Origin: Bacteroidaceae bacterium
GTDB lineage: Bacteria > Bacteroidota > Bacteroidia > Bacteroidales > Bacteroidaceae
NCBI GenBank assembly: GCA_017540585.1
Contig: JAFYAT010000103.1
Coordinates: 1-56,204 of the forward strand
DNA length: 56,204 nt
Direction of reading: 5' to 3'
The notes under the pieces are model-generated. The model ran no database searches. It was not told the origin of the DNA and saw only the letters and a program-made list of their open reading frames with translations. Made by a program: the position numbers and the translations under genes. Below are positions 8,747-17,404 of the stretch, piece by piece (within the stretch, counting starts at the first letter, position 1; each line of letters starts with the position of its first letter).

Positions 8747-9724
8747 ATGAAAACGAATATTAATATAAGGACAGTGATGACTGTCGTATTTTTTCTTATG
8801 TCATCTTACGTTGCAATGGCTCTTGACCCTGTAATGTATCTTGATAAGGATGGCAAACAGCAATGGTGTACTAACTATAAGATTATCACTGGCGAAGAAA
8901 GTGTCCTTACACGTGGATGGTATGTGGTAAGTGGTGATGTCCTCTGCAATTATAAGTCCTGTCACTCTGGTCTTATCGAAGTTCGTGGCAATGTTCATAT
9001 AATCCTAATGGATAATAGTGCTTTTAAATACGAGAATTCTTATGGATTTGTGGAAAGTGAGGAAGAAGACGTGTTTTTCAATTATGCAACTCTTAATCTC
9101 TATTCCCAAAGTTATGGCGATAATATGGGTAAGATTGTTATGAATATGGGGAACAGATATGCTTTTGGCACATACAACATGAATATATTTGGTGGAGATA
9201 TTGATATTACAGATACTGGTGGTGATTGCGCCTTCCATTGCCATGAGTTAACTATATGGAATGGAAAAATCAATATTCATCAAAAACAAAGTATAAGTAC
9301 TAATTTCTTGAATCTTTATGGTGGTGAGATACATTGCGATAAGAGTTTAAGGGTTCATGCTGGTTTGAAATTCGGTCAGTCAAAGTCTGGTTTGATACTT
9401 GATATCGGTGGATGTATAAATCTTAATGATATGTTTAATTTCTCTGGAGATGCTGTTATTGAGGATGGTGTTACGGTAGAGGTCTTCGGAAAGACATATA
9501 CAGAGAAGATTCCTGCATCAGATATGAAAAGCAGAGATATTTGGTCGCGGGATAAAACTGCGATTTTATCTGCAAAAACTTATGATGCGGTATCTGTTGG
9601 CGATGTGTTCTGTACAGAATCTAAAACCTCTGGCTGGTACACTCTCAACGGCATTCGCTTGAATGATAAGCCAACATCCGCAGGTATATATATTCATGAT
9701 GGTCGCAAGGTTATCGTGAAGTGA
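8747..9724 (+). CDS. Secreted repeat protein with C-terminal tag, paralogue B
   Basis: A 325-residue protein, co-directional and almost contiguous with its paralogue upstream. Shared features are a signal peptide ending in AMA, a start of the mature chain of the form LDPVMYLDKDGKQQWCT (paralogue A has LEPVKYLDENGQEQWVT), beta-solenoid-like GG turns, an SQSYGDNMG motif (SQSFGENMG in A), and the C-terminal tag WYTLNGIRLNDKPTSAGIYI then HDGRKVIVK. The two probably form a secreted pair exported by the same route. Function unknown; position after the toxin/immunity genes makes them cargo of the same accessory island. The gene ends in a convergent gap with tonB. Confidence 0.75.
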   Translation: MKTNINIRTVMTVVFFLMSSYVAMALDPVMYLDKDGKQQWCTNYKIITGEESVLTRGWYVVSGDVLCNYKSCHSGLIEVRGNVHIILMDNSAFKYENSYGFVESEEEDVFFNYATLNLYSQSYGDNMGKIVMNMGNRYAFGTYNMNIFGGDIDITDTGGDCAFHCHELTIWNGKINIHQKQSISTNFLNLYGGEIHCDKSLRVHAGLKFGQSKSGLILDIGGCINLNDMFNFSGDAVIEDGVTVEVFGKTYTEKIPASDMKSRDIWSRDKTAILSAKTYDAVSVGDVFCTESKTSGWYTLNGIRLNDKPTSAGIYIHDGRKVIVK

Positions 9725-9729
9725 TAAGT

Positions 9730-9800
9730 ATCATACTTACGCATAACAAACTTTCACTTTTCTGTCTGTGATTTCTCTTTATAGACAGAATAAGTATGAT
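9730..9800 (+). terminator. Nested hairpins after the secreted-protein pair
   Basis: An outer perfect 10-bp inverted repeat (9730-9739 with 9791-9800) encloses an inner perfect 8-bp stem (9760-9767 with 9783-9790). It lies 5 nt after the stop at 9724. The left part also contains the palindrome AAGTATCATACTT (9726-9738), whose reverse complement recurs at 39798-39810. Probably a transcription end structure for the accessory operon. Confidence 0.5.
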
Positions 9801-9879
9801 TTTTCCGCTATGTAAAGTACATCTTTACGCTTCGTAACTATCATGTTTACGGAGGGGAAAGATGTACTTTGTTTTTGTT
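9791..9879 (+). repeat. Structured repeat element, copy A (constant core, variable stem)
   Basis: The element has a conserved 5' box TAAGTATGAT, a 13-bp perfect stem (AAAGTACATCTTT at 9814-9826 with AAAGATGTACTTT at 9858-9870), an inner 5-bp stem CGTAA/TTACG (9833-9837 with 9847-9851) and a T-rich tail (9868-9879). A second copy lies at 39796-39886 with the same core and a different but still complementary outer stem. On the plus strand, stem plus T-rich tail could work as an intrinsic terminator. It sits between a plus-strand gene and the convergent tonB. Confidence 0.75.
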
Positions 9880-9897
9880 ACATTATTGGGATGAACT

Positions 9898-10614
9898 TTA
9901 CTGGAGACGGAAAGTGACAGGAAGAGTGAATTTGACACGTACTGGCTTGCCATGTTGCTTGCCTGGCCTCCATCTTGGCATGGATGATACAACTCGTAAT
10001 GCTTCCTTGTCAAGTGACGGGTCAACGGAACGCGTTACACGGGGTTCTACTATTGAACCATCACGGTTAACGATGAAGGAAACGAGTATGCGTCCTTGTA
10101 TGCCTGTCTCTTGTGCAGCTGAAGGATATTTGAGGTTCTTGGCTAACCATGTCATGAGGGCAGCATTTCCTCCTGGAAATGACGGGTCTTCTTCCACGAA
10201 CTCGAAGATTTCATCTTCACCCGTGTCCTCAAATGTTGGTGCGGGAGGTGCCATCATTGAAGGACCTTGTGGAGATGATGGTCCTGAGATGGCAGAGTTG
10301 ATGTCTTCTACAGTCTCTATCTTTGAGTCATCTATCTCTGTCTCGTTGTCCACGATATCGAGAATCTCTGCCACTTGAGGTGCATCTGCGGGTGGGGGAG
10401 GCGTGTTGGCAAAGACTGGCTGTGTGACAGGTACTATCTCCATCTCGTCGGGTACGAGTGAAGAGTTCTTGCATAGTGTACTCTTGTTTGTAAACTCATG
10501 GGTTGTCCATTCAAAGGCAGCAAGCATTGTTGCAAAGCTGATGACGAAACCAATGAGTAATGATGTTCCTTTCTGACCTTCGAGGTCGGCTTTCTTTGAT
10601 TTCTTTACTTCCAT
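9898..10614 (-). CDS. tonB: TonB family energy transducer
   Basis: A 238-residue inner-membrane-anchored periplasmic protein. A basic cytoplasmic N-terminus (MEVKKSKKADLEGQKGTS) precedes one membrane segment at about residues 19-38. A short proline-rich spacer (NTPPPPADAP, about 70-80) and an acidic linker follow, and the C-terminal TonB domain occupies about 145-238, with FPGGNAALMTWLAKNLKYP and WRPGKQHGKPVRVKFTLPV typical of Bacteroidetes TonB. It would couple the proton motive force via ExbB/ExbD to TonB-dependent outer-membrane receptors; none of these partners is in the window. It is transcribed alone, convergent with the accessory island. The proline-rich linker is short compared with enterobacterial TonB, as is usual for this phylum. 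Confidence 0.93.
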   Translation of the reverse strand: MEVKKSKKADLEGQKGTSLLIGFVISFATMLAAFEWTTHEFTNKSTLCKNSSLVPDEMEIVPVTQPVFANTPPPPADAPQVAEILDIVDNETEIDDSKIETVEDINSAISGPSSPQGPSMMAPPAPTFEDTGEDEIFEFVEEDPSFPGGNAALMTWLAKNLKYPSAAQETGIQGRILVSFIVNRDGSIVEPRVTRSVDPSLDKEALRVVSSMPRWRPGKQHGKPVRVKFTLPVTFRLQ

Positions 10615-10930
10615 AATGCTGTTGTTTTTTTGATTAGTTGGTAATGTTATTTTTCGTATCGAAAAGTTCTGGAGTTAGAAGAATCTTGTCTTCGCTCCTT
10701 GTTTCTGCTGCAAAATTATGGCGGTTTTTATTACCTTGCAAGTAATGACTGATAGAAAGTGTATGTAATAAACGATATGAAAGTAAGTGCTTGAAATAGT
10801 GTTGCTCATGTTTTTTGTTGCATAGGAATTACATACCAAATGGGATGAATTGGGGTAGAAAACAGGGTGGTGTGCGTCGTTATGAAATGTTTTTCTTCGT
10901 TATATTTAACCATCGGCAACGGATTCTAAT

Positions 10931-11172
10931 AAGTAGGTGTGCAAAATTATTCGACCTGTACGGTTGAAACTGTATGTTGTTTTTTGCCGCAGTGCGGCCA
11001 GTTAAAAAAAAACATGGTAAAAACCAAATAAAATCAAAAAAAACATGTTTTTTCTTGTTTTTGTTCTGTTTACTTCCCGCTGGTCAGTGAGAAAAGTTCT
11101 TGACTGTTTTTTAATATGCACCTTTGTGCAAAACTACAACCATACAGTTCGAATAATTTTGCACATCTACTT
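10931..11172. repeat. Inverted-repeat-bounded non-coding element (242 bp)
   Basis: The gap from 10615 to 11246 has no gene. Within it, 10931-10966 and 11137-11172 are inverted copies of about 36 bp with three mismatches (outermost part AAGTAGRTGTGCAAAATTAT). The interior is A/T-rich with poly-A runs and contains a 45-bp segment (11052-11098) that recurs at 38276-38320. No target-site duplication is obvious. It looks like a MITE-like element or a very long-armed RNA hairpin; it encodes no protein. Confidence 0.7.
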
Positions 11173-11246
11173 GGAAAAAAATCTACTTATATAAATAATC
11201 TTGCATACGTACTCAGAGAAGAAAAATTGAAGGCGTGGAAATAAAA

Positions 11247-11278
11247 AAAGGTGCGAAGCAATGGAGCTTCGCACCTTT
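11247..11278 (-). terminator. Intrinsic terminator of ppiD
   Basis: A perfect 13-bp stem (11247-11259 with 11266-11278) with a 6-nt loop is followed, in minus-strand orientation, by a run of T. It lies 28 nt after the ppiD stop codon. Confidence 0.9.
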
Positions 11279-11305
11279 TATAATATAGTGATTGTTGAGT
11301 TCTGA

Positions 11306-13474
11306 TTAGAAGAACTTGTAACGTGTATCTGTGATGTTAGCGTTCTTTGTGAGAACCTGCATGATTCCATAGAATGCAGAACGTGAGATGTTCTGAGCAG
11401 CAGTAGCCTGCTCTGCCTTAGCGTCGAACTTCTCAGCTGTCTTGTTCTTGTTGATTACCTGGAACATGTAAACACCATAGAGTCCCTTTACTGGACCTAC
11501 GTACTTGCCGTTCTGTGCCTTTGCAGCTGCTGCGCTGAGGACAGCCTCGCTTGCATTGATGCTACGAACGAATGTAGGTGCTGCGAATGTGATGTTGCGT
11601 ACTGTGTCTGTAACTGCATTAGCAACCTTTGCTGCCTCTGCGAAGCTCTTTGCGTTCTTTGCAGATGCGATAATCTTCTCAGCCTTCTTGTCGTTTACAA
11701 TCTGCTGCTTAACGAACTCCTTAACCTTGTCGATAGAGTAGTAACCCTTCTCGTTGATACCTGTGAGTGCAACTACCATGAGGTGGTTGTGGTCACCACA
11801 GTCGTAGATGTCAGAGATGTCGCCTACCTCAGCATTTTCGAATACCCAACGTACTGCATCGTGTGTACCCTTGATGTTGTAGATATTGTGTGTAGCGCTG
11901 CTGAAGTTCTCGATAGGATATACTGTGTAGCCGTTCTTTGCTGCGTTGTCCTCAAGTTCCTTAACTGAACGATTTGCAGAAACGAAAGAAGAGAACTTGT
12001 TGTATTCGTTGTTGAATGTCTCGTTAGAGAATTCAAGTGTCTTTACAACAGCTGCTACATTGTACATTGGCTTGAAGTCCTTCTGATCGATAACCTGAAG
12101 GATTACGTTAGCACCGTTTGCGAACTTTACCTTTACTGTCTCACCCTTAGATGTGCTGTAGATAGTGTTGATGAACTTAATGTTGTCATCATCAAGCTGT
12201 GCGTTTGCGAACTGTGATGATACTACCCATGAAGAGTCGCCTGTCTGAGCATACTTCTTTGCAATATCCTTGAATGATGCACCGCCCTTGATAGCGTTGA
12301 GGATTGAGTCAGCCTTTGCATCAGAATCCTTTTCGTCCTTACCTGTCACACCAATCTGGCGGATAAGTACTGAGTCTGCCTTAGTAGCCTTGTCAAGAAC
12401 CTTGACTGTGTAGTAGAGGTTTGTTGAAGCATCATATACTGGTTTAGATACTGAACCTACAGCTGCTGAGTCGAGAAGGTTAGAGATAGCAGAGAAACGG
12501 ATGTTGCCAGAAGAGAGTGTGAAAGCCTCCTTAGCCTTGAATACGTTAGAGTATGGAAGAATAGAAGCGTTAGCACGTACAACCTCGCCAGCCTCTGTTG
12601 CATTCTGTGCAGCAGCGAGTTTATCTGAACATGCGTTCATGTCTTTCTCTGTCTCTGCCTTATCGTCTGCACTTGGAGTAACAACAACGTCGATGAACTT
12701 GATGTCGCGTGTCTCCTGTGGAAGAGCGAACTTCTCTTTCTCTTCGTTGTATTTCTTCTGGATTTCCTCGTCAGTTACGTTTACGTCCTTATCTGCGATA
12801 GAAGACATTGGAACTGCTGCAAGGAGAATGTCTGTCTGGCTTGTACGGCTCTCGAAAGAAACCTTAGCCTCTACTGGGTTAGAAAGGAATGAATTTGCGA
12901 GGAGTGCCTGATACTTCTGTGCGAGAATCTGGTTACGGATTGCCTTCTGAGCAAACATGTAGTAGTCATAAATCTTCTCGTAATCATTGCTGAGCTGTCC
13001 GTTCTCCTTAGCCTGCTTGTAAGCATTGAGGAAAGCCTGAACATTAGCATAGTCGTAACGACCCTGCTGGTTCATGAAGATTGGAGTCTGGAGGAACTGG
13101 CTCTGTCCGCTGCGGAGTATTTCAGATACTTCATCGTCTGTAACTGCAATACCGAGAGCCTCACATTCCTTCTTGATAAGCTCGTTCTGGATGTAAGAGT
13201 TCCAAGCCTCGTCATTAATCTGGTTGAGTTCCTGCTCAGAGAATGATGCCTTCTGTGACATAACCTCATAGAAGTTCTGATACTCCTTTGTGAGGTTCTG
13301 ATAGTCCTGAATAGAAACTTTCTCTCCATTGATTTCTCCAACATTCTGCTTTGACTGCTGGAAGAGCACCTCGCCTCCACGGAGGAAGTCTCCGATAACG
13401 AAGAGGAAAAGTGCAAGTGCGATAACAGAAACAAGCAAAATGCCTCTGTTTCGAATTGTTTGTAATGCTGCCAT
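11306..13474 (-). CDS. ppiD: PpiD/SurA-type periplasmic peptidyl-prolyl isomerase
   Basis: A 722-residue protein with one N-terminal membrane anchor (about residues 11-30, ILLVSVIALALFLFVIGDFL), a SurA_N-like chaperone region (about 45-240, including VGEINGEKVSIQDYQNL), a parvulin-type rotamase region (about 360-465, SVLIRQIGV and GGASFKDIAKKYA) and a long C-terminal region. The family helps outer-membrane and secreted proteins fold in the periplasm while tethered to the inner membrane. Downstream it has a strong terminator; upstream a TAnnTTTG box at 13579-13586 and the lptC terminator indicate that it is its own transcription unit. Its neighbours LptC and an OM protein are also envelope-assembly factors. 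Confidence 0.93.
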   Translation of the reverse strand: MAALQTIRNRGILLVSVIALALFLFVIGDFLRGGEVLFQQSKQNVGEINGEKVSIQDYQNLTKEYQNFYEVMSQKASFSEQELNQINDEAWNSYIQNELIKKECEALGIAVTDDEVSEILRSGQSQFLQTPIFMNQQGRYDYANVQAFLNAYKQAKENGQLSNDYEKIYDYYMFAQKAIRNQILAQKYQALLANSFLSNPVEAKVSFESRTSQTDILLAAVPMSSIADKDVNVTDEEIQKKYNEEKEKFALPQETRDIKFIDVVVTPSADDKAETEKDMNACSDKLAAAQNATEAGEVVRANASILPYSNVFKAKEAFTLSSGNIRFSAISNLLDSAAVGSVSKPVYDASTNLYYTVKVLDKATKADSVLIRQIGVTGKDEKDSDAKADSILNAIKGGASFKDIAKKYAQTGDSSWVVSSQFANAQLDDDNIKFINTIYSTSKGETVKVKFANGANVILQVIDQKDFKPMYNVAAVVKTLEFSNETFNNEYNKFSSFVSANRSVKELEDNAAKNGYTVYPIENFSSATHNIYNIKGTHDAVRWVFENAEVGDISDIYDCGDHNHLMVVALTGINEKGYYSIDKVKEFVKQQIVNDKKAEKIIASAKNAKSFAEAAKVANAVTDTVRNITFAAPTFVRSINASEAVLSAAAAKAQNGKYVGPVKGLYGVYMFQVINKNKTAEKFDAKAEQATAAQNISRSAFYGIMQVLTKNANITDTRYKFF

Positions 13475-13578
13475 TTTTTTATTTATTAGTATTATTTATT
13501 ATTTGGTTTCATCTGATATTAACATGAAGTTAGTTAGTTGCGTTATGGCCTTACAGTATGCGACCTACAAATAACACG

Positions 13579-13586
13579 CAAAAATA
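13579..13586 (-). promoter_or_regulatory. Bacteroidetes -7 box for ppiD
   Basis: TATTTTTG on the minus strand matches TAnnTTTG, about 105 nt upstream of the ppiD start. No clear -33 TTTG box was identified. Confidence 0.45.
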
Positions 13587-13665
13587 CAAAAAAAAAAGGA
13601 CAGTCAAAGAATGGTTAGTTATAATTTTCCTTATAAATGTGTAAATAATGCTATAAAACAAAAAA

Positions 13666-13707
13666 AAAGCAGTAAGAAAGGCTAAATTATAGCAATCTTA
13701 CTGCTTT
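13666..13707 (-). terminator. Terminator overlapping the lptC stop codon
   Basis: AAAGCAGTAAGA (13666-13677) pairs perfectly with TCTTACTGCTTT (13696-13707). In minus-strand orientation the hairpin begins inside the last lptC codons and ends in a long T run. Confidence 0.8.
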
Positions 13708-14324
13708 GTTTTTGCTGAATCTGCCATTTGCATCATTTCTGCATCTGGAGTTGGCTCTGTATTATCCTCGCTTAGTGGGAACGCTCCGACGGAACCATAA
13801 ATCTTGTAATCCGTCATTGTTTCGTTGGATGAGAAGTTGTAACCTGATAATTGTTGTTCCTCTCCATCAATCTCCATGTATCTGTCGGAATAAATCCTGT
13901 GAGTACCCATGTCCCAGTAAAGTAATGAGGTCTTGAACGTCTCTCCCTTCAGGTTCTTTACGAGTACTCGTCCTCTCATTTCCCACAGACGTTTTGTCTC
14001 ATAATGGTAGGCGGTATCGCATGATATGAATGCTACTACATGGAACGATTTGTCAAACTTCTCAAGGAATAGTCCCTTCTCAAATGCGTGATACGGAACT
14101 TCCTTCTTGTCATAGTAGTACCAATCTTCTGATATAATCTTGTAACTGATTATACCTGAGTCAGAGACAGAACTTGACACTCCTACAGACATGAGTACTG
14201 GAATGGAATCCCTTATACCGATGTCAGGATGGTTTGTTTCGTTGTCGGATGAGCAAGAAAATAGCATAGCAGCGGTAGAAACTACCGCTGCTATAGTTAG
14301 TTTATATGTGAGATTTTTTATCAT
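13698..14324 (-). CDS. lptC: LPS export lipoprotein LptC
   Basis: A 208-residue protein with an N-terminal lipoprotein signal (AAMLFSCSSD, Cys at about 24). The body has the LptC pattern seen in Bacteroidetes: SVSDSGIISYKIISEDW, then FEKGLFLEKFD, ADTAY-like CDTAYHYETKRLWEMRG, VLVKNLKGETFKTSLLYWD, RIYSDRYMEI, and the Asn-Met-Thr segment SNETMTDYKI. LptC takes lipopolysaccharide from LptBFG and passes it to LptA at the inner membrane; the lptG/lptF-like permease lies 4.6 kb away in this window. Its ATG overlaps the stop of the TPR gene upstream (ATGA), so the two are co-translated. A lipid anchor replaces the transmembrane anchor of E. coli LptC. Confidence 0.88.
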   Translation of the reverse strand: MIKNLTYKLTIAAVVSTAAMLFSCSSDNETNHPDIGIRDSIPVLMSVGVSSSVSDSGIISYKIISEDWYYYDKKEVPYHAFEKGLFLEKFDKSFHVVAFISCDTAYHYETKRLWEMRGRVLVKNLKGETFKTSLLYWDMGTHRIYSDRYMEIDGEEQQLSGYNFSSNETMTDYKIYGSVGAFPLSEDNTEPTPDAEMMQMADSAKTKQ

Positions 14325-15727
14325 CGTGCGTTGTTAAGACGAATAGTTGTTGATTCGCCAAGAACTGTTGCTGCCTGACCTTCCTTCAAGCCCTGGAAGA
14401 ATGCCTCTGACTTAGGGAAGAAATGACCTGCATAGCTGCCACAAGCCTTGTTTGCTGCACCTGCACAAGCTGGGTCAACTGCCTTTGCACGGAGTGCCTT
14501 GTCGTAAGCGAGGCAGTAGAACTTGCTCTTCTCAAGGTTGTTTCCTGATGCGAGACGTGCTACACAGCTTGCTTCAAGGAGATATGCCTTACCGAGAGAT
14601 GGCTGGAACTGGAGTGCCTTCTTACACCACTGGCGTGCATTTGCTGCATTACCCTTCTTGAAATACATTGCTGCTACAGAGTAAGCATAGAGTGACTTCT
14701 TGATTTCGTCATTCTCCATATCAACTGCTTCCTGAGCGAGCTTGATGGCTCCATTTGTGTCACCACCTTCGATGAGACGTTTAGCCTTAGCGATGGCTGC
14801 ACGTGGAGTTGGCTTTATAGCATAGATGTAGTCAGAAGCCTTGAAGTAAATCTGGCTCTTGTCACACTCGAACTGCTCCAGTGTCTTGAGGACTGCATCG
14901 AGGTACTCTACATCGTTCTTGTGTTCTTCTACACCTGCAGAGTAGATTCTTTCAAGAGCATCACAGTCTGCTGCACCTGACTGAACGAAGAGGTCGTTAC
15001 ACTGTACCTGTGTTGGAAGGTAGTTTGCAACAATCTTCTGTGCCTGAATGGTATCTGTCTCAGCAAATTCCTTTGCCTGTCCAAGGAGCTGGTCGCAGAT
15101 ATCATTACACTCCATGTAGTCGCGGATGAAGTCAGTACGCTTGTCAACATTCTCCTTGTCTGCAATATAACGGCGGTAAGAACAGTCGATGAATGCGTAA
15201 AGAACAAAAGCCTCTGTGTTGAGACCTACATCGTCGATACCTGAACGGAACATCTTGTATGCCTCCTCATTGTTCATCTTTGGACAATAGTAGTAGTAGT
15301 CTGTTGCCTTACGACAGAAGATATATCCCTTTGTTGTATAAGTCTTCTTTGATGCAAAAGAGTTGAGTGCATCAAGATACTGAAGACGCTGATCATATAT
15401 CTTCATCAACTTGTCGAAGTATTCATTCTTCTTTGCTTCGTCAGTTTCTGCCTTGATAAGGTTCTCAAACATCCATGCACCATCTGTATATACACGGCTT
15501 TGAGAAAGTGGGCCTTTTGTGAATGCTACTTCCCAAGGCTCGATAGCCTCAAGATAATCGCCCTGCTTGAAGTAACTCTGATAGAGGCTTAATCCCTGGC
15601 GAACATCAATGCTATCTTGTCCATGACCGATACGGTCTTCCAATCGTGTACCTCTGAGGTCTTGAGCAGATGTGCCCAACGCCATAGCTGCGAGTGTACA
15701 ACTGAGAATTAAAGTTTTCTTCATCAT
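14321..15727 (-). CDS. Periplasmic tetratricopeptide-repeat protein
   Basis: A protein of about 468 residues. Signal peptide MMKKTLILSCTLAAMALGTS, cut near SAQ; a start at the first of the two Met codons (15727) is preferred over an upstream Met at 15754 because it directly begins the signal peptide. TPR-like helix pairs are visible in GLSLYQSYFKQGDYLEAIEP near the N-terminus and NGAIKLAQEAVDME and YFKKGNAANARQWCKKALQF in the C-terminal half. It is very rich in Tyr, Cys and Asp. It sits between an OM protein gene and lptC and overlaps lptC by 4 nt. The family accompanies lptC and the OM protein in other Bacteroidales, so a role in envelope assembly or LPS transport is an inference from this linkage. 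Confidence 0.8.
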   Translation of the reverse strand: MMKKTLILSCTLAAMALGTSAQDLRGTRLEDRIGHGQDSIDVRQGLSLYQSYFKQGDYLEAIEPWEVAFTKGPLSQSRVYTDGAWMFENLIKAETDEAKKNEYFDKLMKIYDQRLQYLDALNSFASKKTYTTKGYIFCRKATDYYYYCPKMNNEEAYKMFRSGIDDVGLNTEAFVLYAFIDCSYRRYIADKENVDKRTDFIRDYMECNDICDQLLGQAKEFAETDTIQAQKIVANYLPTQVQCNDLFVQSGAADCDALERIYSAGVEEHKNDVEYLDAVLKTLEQFECDKSQIYFKASDYIYAIKPTPRAAIAKAKRLIEGGDTNGAIKLAQEAVDMENDEIKKSLYAYSVAAMYFKKGNAANARQWCKKALQFQPSLGKAYLLEASCVARLASGNNLEKSKFYCLAYDKALRAKAVDPACAGAANKACGSYAGHFFPKSEAFFQGLKEGQAATVLGESTTIRLNNAR

Positions 15728-15915
15728 AGGTATTTTAGTTTTAGTTATTATCAATGTTTATTATCTCTTTTGAATGTTCCGCTTAGAGCATTTATGCTTG
15801 CAAAACTTGAATTTGGTTGCAAATAAAGCGTATTCCAATAATTTCTTTGGGTGGGGAAGTACTCTTTATTAAGGGGAAAATCCTATTTACGTTGGGATTC
15901 TCCTGCGTTGCGTCC

Positions 15916-17244
15916 TTACTTAGCCTTCCACTTATAGAACCATCTGTCACTCATTGTCAATCCGAGACAAATCTTCATGTAATTCTCTGTCAACTTGTTC
16001 TGGATGTTTGTTGTTGCATTGAGGTATGGAATGTCGGAATGAACCCATTGTAAGGAAATGTTCAACTTTGGAGTTGCTCCGTATGAGTTTCCGTTGGCAA
16101 GAGGGAGAGACATACCTGCTGAAAGACCGAACTCGTATGGCTTGTCAGATAATTTAATACCTTCTACATTAGCGTATGATTGTGCATAGAAACCTCCCAA
16201 CTTATATGTAATCTTCTTTCTGTATGATGTTGCAAACATATCTGGAGTCCAAGCAAGACCTGCAGATATCTTCATTCTGTCGTTGAACTGACCAGTTGTT
16301 GACTGAAACTCATTCAGATTATTATTTGGGAACTTGACATTGCTCCATTTCTGCAACTCAAAGTCTGCTCCTGCAAGGAACTTGTATGAGTTGTAGTATG
16401 TAAGACCAATTGCAAATGCATCTGGAAGTTGAAATGCATCTGGAATGGTCTTTGTTTCAGAGTTTGTCTGACTTGAAGATTTGATTGATGAAATAGTCTT
16501 GCTTGCCTCGTTGTTGATGTTGTGACCAGGACTATATGTGAAACCAAAAGTCATTCGGTCATTGTCAGAAAGTTTCTGAGTATATTGAACACCGAGATCA
16601 AGACTATATGTGCTAATGTCTGCGGAATAGCTCTTTGTTATTGTACTTGCACTTGAAGAACTGAATGGAATGCTCTCTGTATGGCTATAGTCACCATAGA
16701 GATATGAAAGGTTTGCACCGATAGACAGCGGTTTGATTACCTGCCAACCAATACCGAGCTGAATCTGGTGGAGACCTCCGTTGCCAGTAAATTTGTAGCT
16801 TGATGTAACGTCTGTTCCTTCAACAGTCTCGCTATTTGATGTGAAGTTATAGCCTATGTTGGTAACTGGAAGCATGGATACAGCAACACCTAATCCTTTG
16901 TATGCCCTAAAGTGGAATGCAAAGTAATCGAGGCTGGAGTTCTTGGCGTTTTGCTGAAGTCCGCCCATTTTATAGTTTCCGTTCTGGAGACTAACACCAA
17001 TATCGAAAAGTGCTGTTAGGGAGTCGCAGGCAGAAAGGGCTGCTGGGTTAGCTGTATTTATGCTCTGTCCGTCTCTGTAACCTTGGGCAATACCGCCCAT
17101 ACCTTTGTTGAATCCCATTGAACGGTCTGCCATAAGACCGAATCCTGAGCGGGAGTATGGAGAGTTTACGCCATTCTGTGCATAGACGTTGATGCTTACG
17201 AGTGCAAGTGCTGAGAATACAGCAGTCTTGAATGCTTTTACCAT
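15916..17244 (-). CDS. FadL/PorV-like outer-membrane beta-barrel protein
   Basis: A 442-residue protein with signal peptide (cut near VYAQ, residue 22). The mature start NGVNSPYSRSGFGLMADRSM, with GFNKGMGGIAQGYRDGQSIN, is typical of the Bacteroidetes OmpP1/FadL-like family, and a typical NPAALSACDS motif follows. Alternating aromatic strands run to the C-terminus. It lies upstream of the TPR-lptC pair on the same strand (161-nt gap), a linkage usual in Bacteroidales. It has an excellent promoter at 17322-17353. Function in this lineage is unsettled: either hydrophobic-substrate transport or an OM scaffold; PorV-type partners act in type IX secretion, but no T9SS genes are here. Confidence 0.82.
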   Translation of the reverse strand: MVKAFKTAVFSALALVSINVYAQNGVNSPYSRSGFGLMADRSMGFNKGMGGIAQGYRDGQSINTANPAALSACDSLTALFDIGVSLQNGNYKMGGLQQNAKNSSLDYFAFHFRAYKGLGVAVSMLPVTNIGYNFTSNSETVEGTDVTSSYKFTGNGGLHQIQLGIGWQVIKPLSIGANLSYLYGDYSHTESIPFSSSSASTITKSYSADISTYSLDLGVQYTQKLSDNDRMTFGFTYSPGHNINNEASKTISSIKSSSQTNSETKTIPDAFQLPDAFAIGLTYYNSYKFLAGADFELQKWSNVKFPNNNLNEFQSTTGQFNDRMKISAGLAWTPDMFATSYRKKITYKLGGFYAQSYANVEGIKLSDKPYEFGLSAGMSLPLANGNSYGATPKLNISLQWVHSDIPYLNATTNIQNKLTENYMKICLGLTMSDRWFYKWKAK

Positions 17245-17321
17245 CTTGGATAATATAGTATTTGTCTGTTTGTCTATTATATTCTAAAGCTTATTTTACG
17301 GAACCTGCCTTATTTCAGATG

Positions 17322-17353
17322 CAAATATAATGGTTTTGTTGTTTAAATCAAAA
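17322..17353 (-). promoter_or_regulatory. Consensus Bacteroidetes promoter for the OM protein-TPR-lptC unit
   Basis: Minus strand: TTTTG at 17349-17353, 19-bp spacer, TATATTTG at 17322-17329. This fits the -33/-7 primary sigma consensus of the phylum. The start codon follows about 78 nt downstream. Confidence 0.8.
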
Positions 17354-17404
17354 CGAAAGTGGCAATCTGTGTGAATAATTAAAGAATTTAAACACTTTTT
17401 ATGT

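Noticed and set aside
9869-10378. 169-residue plus-strand frame opposite tonB
   Set aside because: It is antisense to a clear TonB gene, has no own signals and reflects codon bias of the opposite strand.
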